From Piscicola geometra (taxonomy: Eukaryota > Annelida > Clitellata > Hirudinida > Piscicolidae): a DNA stretch of 64,000 bases. A program made the translations under genes and the position numbers. This document shows, in pieces, positions 49,101 through 61,100 of the stretch (position 1 is its first letter; each line of letters opens with the position of its first letter). The notes under the pieces were generated by a model. It was not told where the DNA came from, did no database searches, and worked only from the letters and a program-made list of their open reading frames with translations. The stretch is from positions 6,563,830 through 6,627,829 of the forward strand of contig OX030968.1 of NCBI GenBank assembly GCA_943735955.1, written 5' to 3'.

Positions 49101-52100
49101 CCCTTGATTCCCTGAGGTCCAGCCGACCCTGAGGATCCTTGCTGTCCTTGTAAGCCAGCTTGACCAGGATTTCCGTTAGGTCCAGGCTGTCCAATTGGTC
49201 CTGAAAATAATATAAATTATAAAATAAATTGAATTCTGAAATGCAAAAACATAATTAATAAATAAAGATTGTAAAAGGATACCACGAACCTGGTTGTCCG
49301 CTAACACCCATCGGTCCCGGAGAACCAGTAGCTCCAACTGAACCAATGCTTCCTTGAGGGCCTTGCGAGCCAGGTTGGCCTTGGGGTCCTATGGGTCCCG
49401 CTTCCCCTGCAGGTCCAGGGTTTCCAGGAGATCCGGTATCTCCTTGGGGTCCTGGGTTTCCAGCTTGGCCTTGACCGACGGGCCCAGGCGCTCCGATAGG
49501 CCCTACAGATCCTGGTTGGCCATCATTTCCTCTTGGTCCTGGCAAACCAGGAAGTCCTGGCGCACCCAAAGGTCCAAGAGGGCCAGCGGGTCCTAATGGA
49601 CCTGGAACTCCTTTCTGTCCAGGCTGACCAATCGCACCAAGCGGTCCTGCCGGTCCTGCTGGTCCTTGGAAGCCAGGCTGTCCTGGAGTTCCAATGTCAC
49701 CCTTTTGACCTTGGGCCCCAGGTAATCCAATTTGACCTTGGTTGCCGAGATTTCCGGCAGGTCCTGGTTGACCCGGAGCACCTTGCTGTCCAGGATTTCC
49801 TCTGGGCCCACTCTGTCCCGTAGGACCAGTTAGGCCAGTGCCTCCTTGTGGTCCTGAAACTCCTTTATTTCCGGCTGGACCAGGCTGGCCTCTTGGACCG
49901 GGATTCCCGGATGATCCTGTATCGCCCTTTGGTCCTTGCACGCCTTTCTGACCAGCAACACCCTTGGCGCCTAGTGGTCCTTGCGGTCCAGGATTTCCAA
50001 GTGAGCCTGGTTGACCAGTCTCTCCCAAGGTACCCGTCGCACCTGCAGGCCCTAAGGCTCCATTGCTTCCTCTAGGTCCCAGAGCTCCAGGAGCTCCAAC
50101 AGCGCCATTGTTTCCAGGGGTTCCAGGAGATCCAGATGGACCAGTTTGTCCTATGCCACCAGAAAGTCCAGGTTGACCTGTGGCACCCTTCAGACCTTGA
50201 AGACCTTGAGGTCCTGAACTGCCTGCCAATCCTGTGTTTCCTGGAGCTCCGTTCTGACCAGCCTGACCTGTGAATCCTTGTTCTCCTTTCTGTCCTGGCA
50301 AGCCAGTAGGGCCAGTAGCGCCTGGTTGGAAGCATTAAATAAATTAGAATAGAATGTGTGTTTTATAGAAATATTTTTGCATTTACTTATTTTGGATTTT
50401 ACTCAATATGAAGTGATTTCAAACAAAATAATTAATTCTACTTTTTTATTAAAATGTTTTCGTTACCTGGTTGTCCGTCTAAGCCTGGTAGACCTAAAGC
50501 ACCAGGGTTGCCTCTATTCCCAGCATTACCGGGAGATCCAGGCTGCCCGACGGGCCCACTAGGTCCCAAGAAGCCTTGATCTCCTGGCAAGCCTTTAGCC
50601 CCAGCACTTCCGGGCTGGCCAGTAGCTCCTTGAGGACCTGGAAGTCCTTTGTTACCAACTTGTCCAATAGATCCTAATTCACCAGCTGGCCCTGGTTGTC
50701 CTGTCGCTCCCTGTGGTCCAGGTGCTCCAAGATTGCCTTTAGGTCCTGGCTGACCTTGAGATCCGGCCTGACCAGCCTGTCCCTGAGGTCCCGGTTGACC
50801 AGAAGGTCCAATTGGTCCTTGGCCACCTTGAATGCCTGCTGGACCGGAAAAGCCTGCAGCTCCTGGCTGTCCTGAAGCTCCAGTGTCTCCTGGCGAGCCA
50901 CTGGGCCCTGGATTTCCTACGCTTCCTGTTAAAACGTTAAATAAAAATATTATTTTTTAAAAATTGACATTCTATTTTGACTTATATCATTCTAATCGAG
51001 CTATATTAAATTAATAAAAGTAACTCAAACCTGGCTGTCCTGGCTGACCAGCTGGTCCGGCAGGTCCTGGTTGACCAAGAAGACCGGGCTGACCCTTGTT
51101 TCCAGGCTGGCCACTGGGTCCTGGTTGACCAGGGGTTCCAGATTGTCCAAGGTCTCCACGAAGCCCTTGCAATCCTTGAGCTCCTGGTTGTCCCTGAGGT
51201 CCGATAGGTCCAGCAGTGCCTGGTGTTCCGGTGTTTCCTGAAGCTCCTGTGTCTCCTTGCGGTCCTTGCAAACCTTGTCTACCCGGTTGACCTGTTTTAA
51301 ATTAAAATTTTTATTGTATTAACTTATAAAAAAGTGAGTTTCTTTATTTTAAAAGTACCAATAAAAGTTTTCTGGATATTTAAAGTACCATTTTGTCCAG
51401 ACTGTCCGGGCTGTCCTGGCGTTCCTGCGTTACCGGGTTGACCAAGCGGCCCTTTGAGTCCTGCTTGCCCTTGCGGTCCAGGAGATCCTTGTTGTCCTTG
51501 AGGTCCCGGACTTCCTGCCGGACCAGCAAAACCTGGGTCACCTTTGCTACCTGGTTGGCCTGGGTTTCCTGGATCACCATTTTCACCCCGATTTCCAGCT
51601 GGTCCCGCTTGACCAGAGTTTCCTGTGTTTCCAGTGTCTCCCTTCACGCCCTGTTGACCCTGGGATCCTGGTTGGCCCTGAGGACCCTGAAGTCCAGGTG
51701 CTCCCAGAGATCCCTGAGACCCTTGCTCACCGGGTGTTCCTGTTAAAAGTAACAAAATAGTAATTTTTAAATCTTCTAGTCTTGTCGAATAAAAAATCCA
51801 TTTTATTAATTCAAAAATCACCAGCTTGTCCAGGAGATCCCGTGAATCCTTGAGGTCCTTTGAGGCCTGCTGGTCCGACAGAGCCTGCAGGTCCAGGACT
51901 CCCTGGCTGGCCTTGTTGTCCTTGGTTACCTTGAGACCCAGGTTGACCTTTCAGTCCAGGCAATCCTGGATCACCAACAAATCCTGGTTGTCCTTTCGGT
52001 CCTTGAGGACCGGTAGAACCCTTGGACCCATCCAATCCACTTGAGCCAGTATCTCCAACATCACCAGGTAGACCAACAGGTCCAGGTTGTCCTGACGGTC

Positions 52101-55100
52101 CTCTATTACCTGCGGGTCCCAGTTGACCCTGGGTTCCTGGAGCTCCGTCAACTCCAGCGTTACCTGGTTGTCCCTTGGGTCCAGGTGCTCCAATTTGCCC
52201 TAATGGCCCCACAGCCCCTTGCGGTCCAGGCTGACCTGCATTGCCGGGTGAGCCACTATCTCCTGTGTGTAATTTTATTATTTAATTACGCGCATGACAA
52301 TGTACCATGATTGAAGGATATCAGAGTTGTTTTTAGTATTTCTTATTATTACTAAATATAAAAAATTTCAAAGATTTAAACTGGAAAAATTTCACTATAA
52401 GTCTGAAAATCATTCACGCTAAACAAACCCTGGGGCCCGGTCGGTCCAGATGAACCCACTTGTCCTGGAGACCCTGGCTGTCCAGCACTTCCAGGTTGAC
52501 CTTTAGGTCCTTGGGCTCCTGGGTTTCCAGACTGACCATCCTGTCCTGGCTGGCCTTGAACTCCGTCCAATCCTGGACTCCCAAGTTGTCCTTGGTTGCC
52601 AGGATTACCCGGTTGGCCAATGGGTCCTTTGAGTCCTTGATCTCCAGCGCTCCCAACAGCTCCAGGGTTACCAATAGGTCCGGCTGGTCCAGGTTGACCA
52701 GGTAGTCCCACAGGTCCTGAAAATCCGGTGTCTCCAACGTCACCTGGGGCACCTGTAAAGCCTTGAGGTCCTGGTTGACCCACAGGTCCCGACTGACCTT
52801 GCTGTCCCTGAGCTCCTGGTTGACCTTGGTTTCCAGGGAATCCTGGTTGTCCATTTGGTCCAGATGAACCAGTTGCTCCAAGGCCTCCAGTAGACCCAGT
52901 GGCTCCCTGAGAACCAGGCAATCCAATCTGACCTTGAGGACCTATAACAGAACCATTCATTGTTGTTGAAAATTAAATGTTATAATAAAGACCATAATGA
53001 AATTAATGAGTATATTGTTGAAGAAGCAAATTTGAAACTCTTTATTACCTATGTTGCCTGGGCTACCATCTTGTCCAGTGAAACCCTGGTTTCCATTTTG
53101 GCCTGGCTGTCCTTGTGGTCCAGGTTGACCTTTGGGTCCAGTTGACCCGGTGCTACCTGGAGTTCCACTAGAGCCTGTATCTCCTTTCGGTCCTTGGTCT
53201 CCGGTGCTTCCAGACTGTCCAATTATGCCGACAGGGCCTTGAAATCCCGGAGCTCCAGTCGATCCAGTATCTCCAGTATCCCCTCTTAATCCAGCCGCTC
53301 CTGGAGCACCCTGTTGTCCTCTCTGTTGAGCGGGCCCTGGGGGACCAGGCTGTCCAACTGCACCGGGTGGTCCAAGCTGACCGGGCGTTCCTGGCTGACC
53401 CAATGGTCCTGGTTGTCCTGGATTTCCATTACTTCCAGCTTGACCTGCATACATTGAATTATGAAACAATTCATTATCTTTAAGCAGTTTGAAAAAAATT
53501 AAAACTGTTTGAAGTAAAAATAAAACTGTTGGAAGTTAACATAAAACTGTTGGAAGTTAACATAAAACTGTTGGAAGTTAACATAAAACTGTTGGAAGTT
53601 AACATAAAACTGTTGGAAGTTAACATAAAACTGTTGGAAGTTAATATGAAACTGTTGGAAGTTAATATAAAACTTTTGAAAGTTAATATAAAATTGTAGG
53701 AAGTTAATATTTTAAACTTAATTAAACAGTAATAATTTCAAATCGACCTGGTGAGCCGGGAGCTCCAGGAAAGCCAGGGGTTCCCAAGGGTCCAGGAGAA
53801 CCCTTATCTCCTTGTGCACCAGCCTGACCCGAAGGTCCAGGGTTGCCTTGCTGGCCAGAAGGTCCGGGTTGTCCAATACTGCCAGTTGGGCCTTGAACTC
53901 CTGGGGATCCTTGCACTCCTGGCTGACCGGAAGGTCCTAGATCTCCCTTGGGTCCAGCTGGTCCTTGAGGTCCTGGGGCTCCAGGACCACCTTGCACACC
54001 CGGTTGACCTGTCGCTCCAGCGTTTCCAGGATTTCCTTGAGGTCCTTGATCTCCTGGCTGACCTGGTTGACCTTGTTGACCTGGATTTCCTAAACTACCA
54101 AGAGGTCCGGCAGGTCCTGGAAGGCCTTGCAAACCACTCAGACCTACGTCTCCAGGTTGTCCTGGCTGACCTACTTGGCCAGAAGGTCCTGTACCTCCAG
54201 TAGCTCCCTGTTGTCCTGGAGCTCCCGCACTTCCCTGCGAACCCGGTCTTCCAGCAGGCCCCGGCAAACCATTAAACCCTGGCTGACCAACGGGGCCAAC
54301 CTGTCCAACAAACCCAGGGTCTCCTACTAAGCCAGGTGTACCGATTGCTCCTTGTGGCCCTGAAAAACCTGTTGCACCTTGCTGACCTCGCTGGCCTGCC
54401 TGACCTGGATTACCTGGAGCTCCGTTGATTCCTGGAGAACCAACATTTCCTGTCGAGCCTTGAGGGCCTGAATTTCCTTGATTTCCTTGCTGGCCAATAC
54501 TTCCTGTGTCTCCTTTGTCTCCTGCGGGTCCAGGCTGACCAGTCGACCCTTGAGGTCCTTTTTGACCTTGAGCTCCTGGCTGCCCAGCATTTCCTGCTTG
54601 TCCTGAATCTCCTTGGGCTCCTTGTGGTCCTGGAAAGCCATTAGGACCGGGAGAGCCTGGCTGCCCGGCCTGACCCGGTAATCCAGTTGCACCGCTAGGA
54701 CCTTGGAAAGATAAATAAATATAGTATTCACTCTTTGTAATAGAAAGACTCAATTTTAGAATTTTACAATTTTTATAGGTTAATTTTAATATTCACTCAC
54801 CAGGGGTTCCAGCTAAACCCTGAGAACCAGGTAATCCTGGCTGACCCAACGATCCTTTATCGCCTTGCTGTCCCTTAAGTCCTGCTTGTCCTTTCTGACC
54901 AGGAGTTCCGGGCGTTCCAGCTGAACCAACAGGTCCTTGCTGCCCTGGAACTCCCTGATTTCCAGGGGTTCCTGGTGCACCTGAATTTCCAATACTGCCC
55001 TTAGGTCCTGGAGTTCCCGGTTGACCCTGGGGTCCTGCTGCGCCCTGCTGTCCTTGGATACCCGCCGAGCCGGTCGAACCTGCTTGTCCTTGGAATCCTG

Positions 55101-58100
55101 TGTCACCCATGGGTCCTTTCACTCCAGGTACTCCTTGCTGGCCTATAGGGCCTGTCTGGCCAGTACTACCAGTGAATCCAGTAGACCCAGTTAAGCCATT
55201 TTGTCCATTCGGTCCTGGAAAGCCTATCGGTCCAGGCTGGCCGATAGGCCCAGTTGGACCTACAGAACCTGTCTCCCCCTGCTGTCCTGGACTTCCTGGG
55301 TTCCCTGCTTGACCTGGCATTTTGAGTTTATAATTATGTTTGAGAACTTTATGATTCATTTAAAAGTCGAATAACACAGTTTTATATGCTTTGTGAAGGT
55401 ATTATTTATTTTATTTGTACATTTTAACCAGTAATATACATTTTTTAAAAATAATTTTCGAAATTCTAGTATCTAAACTATAAATATTTATAAACACTGA
55501 AACATAAATATATTTTCAAAAAAATTCATGCAAACCTAGATTTCCTGGCTGTCCTGGGGCGCCTTGGTCACCCAATGGTCCTTTAGGTCCTTGCGGGCCT
55601 TGTTGGCCCGGCTGACCCTTGGAGCCAGGCAAACCAGCTTGTCCCGCGGGACCTAGAGGGCCTTTTGCTCCTGCACTGCCCACTTGTCCTGGTGCGCCTT
55701 GCTGACCTGGCTGTCCTTGTGGTCCAACAGACCCAGCTGGACCAGCAGGGCCTAGGTCTCCTGTATCTCCTTGTGATCCTGATTGTCCTGGTTGACCCTG
55801 TTGGCCTTGCGGTCCGGGGAAGCCGAGAGCTCCCGAACTTCCAGTATCTCCCTGAGTTCCTTGTGTTCCAATACTTCCTGCAACTCCTTGGAAACCAGTG
55901 TCACCCTTGGCCCCTTGCTGTCCTTGAGGTCCTGGTGACCCAGATTGTCCTACAGAACCCGGTAAACCTGTGGCTCCTGAAAAAAATCAATTATGTATTG
56001 AACGTTTCATGTGATTAAATGTGATGGTAAAAAAATATTTTTTTAAATCATACAAGTAGATTCACTCAAGATTGTTCATCAACCTGCAGCCCCAGGAAGC
56101 CCAGGATTTCCAGCGAAACCAGTATCTCCTCTGGCACCCTGCGGACCAGCCAATCCAACCGCTCCAACAGGACCAGGAGAACCTGGTTGCCCAACAGGTC
56201 CATTGATTCCAGCGTTACCCGTGAATCCTTGAGCTCCAATTTGACCTTTAGGACCGGGTTGACCTGATGCTCCCGTGAATCCGGTTGCACCCTGACCTCC
56301 TGCGTTTCCTACTGCACCAGGAAGACCTGGAAATCCTGATGCTCCAACCGCTCCAGTCGCTCCAGATGGACCTGTATAAAATGCAATATTAAATAGGATA
56401 TTAAATATACTAATTCTATTCTAGAAATTTTGCAAAACACTCATCTAGTAACTATTATTGCTATTTAACATATTTATTTATTGATTTTATTTGAAAATTA
56501 CCTTGTGGCCCTGCCACTCCGGGGCTTCCGGGAGTTCCAGGATTTCCTTTATCTCCTTGTGCACCAACTGGGCCTTTGAACCCTTGAGGCCCGTCTGGAC
56601 CCCTGTTGCCTTGCTGACCTTGCTGCCCTGGTTGACCCAAAGGACCTGCAGGACCCGTAGCTCCCAGAGGTCCTGGCTGTCCTTGAGAACCGTCTTGACC
56701 AGAAGGTCCCCTTTGACCTTGAGGACCTGCTTGACCCTGAGAACCCGTAAAACCAGTGCCACCTGGTTGTGAATGCGGTATAAAATATAAAACAAGTGAT
56801 GGTTAATTTTATAGAACCAATTATAATATTATAAATCATTAGTGGAAATACCTTGAGAGCCAGGAGTGCCAGCTGCGCCAGGTGAGCCGTTAGGTCCAGG
56901 GTTTCCTTGTGATCCGGGCTGACCTACCACTCCATCAACTCCGGAAAACCCAGATGGTCCTTTGTTTCCAGGTGAGCCCTTTTGACCAGCGGGACCGGTG
57001 AAACCACTCGGCCCAGGCTGACCCGCTGGTCCAGGCTGTCCAGCATTGCCAGGTTGACCGTTTGGTCCGGGTTGTCCTAGAGGTCCTGGCTGACCTGGAA
57101 AAAAGCGAGAAATAGTTTTTTAGATTCACAGTTTTCAGTTATACATTTTTTACAATATAGAGATTTTATTGAATACACTCAATGCATATCCCACCTATAG
57201 TTCCGTCAAGACCAGGGGCTCCAGAAGGTCCTCTTTGACCTTGCGGTCCTATTTGCCCAATGGGTCCACTTGGTCCCTGAGATCCAGCTTGACCTTGTGG
57301 TCCTGACTGACCCGATGGTCCTTTGGGCCCTTGCTGTCCTGTGGGTCCAGGCTGTCCTTGAGGTCCTTTGACACCCTGAACTCCTGAGTTTCCAGTAGGG
57401 CCAGCCTCTCCAATGGTTCCTTTGGGTCCTGCTAGTCCCGCTGGCCCTGTGAGTGTTTTGAAATTTATTTACTTATTATGTACATCAAATCGATCTATCA
57501 CTTATAACGTTAAAATATTGAAATAGATTGAAAGACAAATACCAGTTGGTCCTTGCTGTCCTTGGTTTCCTGACTGCCCTTTGTCTCCAGCCGGCCCAGA
57601 GGGTCCTTGGCCTCCAACGTTTCCTGGGTTTCCTTGAAGTCCGGGTTGTCCAATCTGTCCTTTTGGACCTTTGGGTCCCTGTGGACCGCTACTACCCGTA
57701 TCCCCAGGCTGGCCAACTGGTCCACTCAATCCTCTGTTACCTTGTGGGCCCAATGGACCCTGAGGTCCACTTGGCCCAGGTTGTCCTTTATCTCCAGGAA
57801 GCCCTGCAAACCCACTAGGACCACTAGGTCCTTTTTGACCTAGAGGACCTGCTTGGCCCGTGTCTCCTTTCAAACCCTGAGGTCCAGCGGGACCAGGAGT
57901 ACCTTAATTAATAATAATAAACTAATAGTATGTCTCCAAAACTAAAATCATTTTTAAATGTTGTTTTTATTGTTTTTTTTTACTATAGAAAAATCTATAA
58001 CCTTGAAATCCAGGTTGTCCTGGATCCCCAATCTGTCCTTGAGGTCCCCTCGATCCTTGTTGACCCTGAGGACCTTGTTGTCCTTGAGATCCTTGTGGTC

Positions 58101-61100
58101 CACTGAAACCTGGGTTGCCTGGTAAGCCTGAAACTCCTGACTGACCTTGGTCCCCTTGCTGACCAGCTGGACCTGGTTGACCTGAAATGCCTGTAGGTCC
58201 TGCAGGTCCTTGGCTTCCAGGATTCCCTGTGAATTAGGAAAAAAGTTCGAAAAATATTGATGTTTCACGTGATAAAATTTGAAGTGAAATTTCTGTAATA
58301 CCTGTAGGCCCAGGGCTACCAGCTTGACCATTAGGTCCAGGTTGACCAAGTTGTCCAGGTTGACCAACTGGTCCCAAAGGTCCAATCTGGCCTTTGGGCC
58401 CACTTGATCCAGTAGCTCCATTAACCCCAGGTTGGCCTTTGACTCCTTGTTGCCCATTTTGTCCTTGAGGTCCAGCGGGTCCCTGGGGTCCAGTAGATCC
58501 AGGTCTACCTTGCGACCCTTGTTGCCCAGCTGAGCCAGGGTTTCCAGAAGGCCCTACATTTCCAGCAGGTCCCGTGGTTCCAATTGGTCCAGTCTGACCT
58601 TGAAGACCTGGCTGTCCTTTGGGTCCTGCTGGCCCGGAAGGCCCATTCTGTCCTGCATAAATAATTAGTTTGAATCAGTGAAAGAAAAAACTTGTTTTAT
58701 CGTTTCAAAACATTCAAAGACTATAAATATGCTGATGATTTGTCTAAAATGAATATTTTCTGACCATTGGGACCGATTGGGCCTAATTGTCCTGATGGTC
58801 CAGGTTGACCCTGGTTGCCAGCTGGTCCTGAAGGTCCAGGTTGGCCAGCAAAGCCAGCAGGTCCGGCTTGTCCTGTATCTCCTTTGAGACCATCGGCTCC
58901 AGTTGCGCCACTCGCGCCAGTCTGTCCAGTGGAACCCGTGTCTCCTTGAGGTCCTTTCAAGCCTTGCACACCCTGAGGTCCAGATAAGCCTGCAAAACGT
59001 AATGTGATAGTGGCCAAATTTCTGGTATTACATAAACTTTCATTCATTGTAGTTCTTACTCACCAATTTGTCCTTGAGGTCCAGTATCGCCATCAGATCC
59101 AGCCGGACCAGGGAATCCTGACTGACCAGGTTGGCCAGTAGGTCCTACAGGTCCAGCAGGTCCAGGCAGACCATTCGATCCATCGGGTCCTGGTTGTCCT
59201 GCATTTCCTGCAGGTCCGGGTTGACCTGAGGGACCCGCTGGTCCAGTGGCTCCTTGTTGGCCTGGCTGGCCTGCATTTCCCGAATCTCCGGGTTGACCTG
59301 ATGGTCCAACTTCCCCTTTCGGTCCTGCAAATCCAGTTGGACCTGGTTGTCCTGCTGGTCCTTGCTGCCCTTGCTGTCCTATGTTACCAGCAGGTCCCGA
59401 TGAACCAGTTGCACCTGGATTAAGTTTAAGAACGTTTATTCAAAGTTCAAGGTCTACATTTTATAAAAAGTGGTTTCAATAAAGTTTAAAATAATACCTT
59501 GAGGTCCAGATTGTCCAGCGTTTCCTGGAAATCCAGGATTACCTTTTTGCCCCTGAGGACCCAATAGCCCAGGTTGTCCTTGGGGTCCTTGGAGCCCTGA
59601 AGAGCCTGGCAGACCCTTTTGCCCCGCTGGTCCACCTGGTCCAGTATTTCCCTTTGATCCAGCAGGTCCTGGTAAACCTTGGATTCCTAGAGGTCCAGGC
59701 TGCCCAGAGGGACCAACCAAACCTGATATAGAATGAGTACTTGCAAACTTATGAGTTCATCTTAGTTATCTCAACTTCGAAATTATAATAAAATAGTAGT
59801 TAGTTCACCAGGGTTCCCCTGTGGTCCTGGAAGTCCTTGATTACCAGGCTGTCCAGCCACTCCAGCGAATCCGAGATTACCATTCGGACCAGGTTGTCCT
59901 TGAGGTCCCTGTTGTCCTTGTGGTCCAGATTGACCTTGGGGACCTGAAAGTCCTGGCTGCCCACTTGGTCCTGGCTGACCAGGGAATCCTGCAGGTCCTA
60001 TGTTTCCTGCCGGACCAGCCTGACCAGGAGGTCCTAAAGGTCCTTGAGAGCCTTGAGGTCCAGGTCCTCCCGTTGGTCCTGTGTCTCCTTGGTCTCCTGC
60101 AAACCCAATATCTCCAGCAGGACCTTGTAGGCCTTGTGATCCCTGCTGACCCTGAGGTCCTATGTGACAATTGTTTTTAATAAAACTTTGTTATATAAAT
60201 ATTATTGATTGATTAAACTATAAAATTAAAAAACGTCTTTAACCTTTAATAACTTGAACACAAACTATTTTTAATCTTCACCTTGAGGTCCTGGTTGCCC
60301 AGAAGTTCCTTTTTGGCCAGATGGTCCTTGATTTCCTCTCTGACCTTTGGGTCCAGCCTGACCGGCTAAACCAGGTTGTCCCGAAGGCCCAGCGTCCCCC
60401 TTGAATCCTGGCTGACCAACGGGTCCTACCTGGCCTGAAGGTCCTGCTTGTCCCGTGTCTCCTTTTTGTCCAAGTTGACCAGTCTGGCCAATTAGTCCTG
60501 TTCCTCCTAAAAATTAATATTTAAAATTTCTATTGACTATTTTTTTCGAAATCTAGTACTTTATTTTTAAAAATTTAATATGAAATGTTACCTGTGGCTC
60601 CGGTTGCACCTTGTTGACCACTTTGACCTTGAAGTCCTGGACTTCCAGGCTGACCAAGAAAACCTGGTTGTCCTGGTTGTCCCGAAGGTCCTTGCTGACC
60701 TGCCTGTCCTGGTTGGCCAGATGGTCCACTGGGTCCAGCTGGTCCAGCAAGCCCAGTGGCTCCCTGAGGACCCGGCTGACCACTGGGTCCTGAAGGTCCC
60801 GCTGGTCCTTGATTTCCTTGAGGTCCTTGTGGACCAGCTGATCCTATTTCACCTATAGGCCCAAGAGGCCCACTTGGTCCTGGTTGACCAATTTGACCCG
60901 TTGGGCCTACTGGTCCAGGAAGTCCTGTAGCTCCTTGCAAGCCTGTGTCTCCGCCTAAACCTGATGATAAAATAAATTCGTTATAGGTGATTTTCATCGA
61001 ATTAGTTTTTTTGCTTATAAACTAAATTCTAAATAATACTTATTTAAACATCGTAATGAAAATTGTAAAACTTAATGTACAATTATGACAGTTTATTTAC

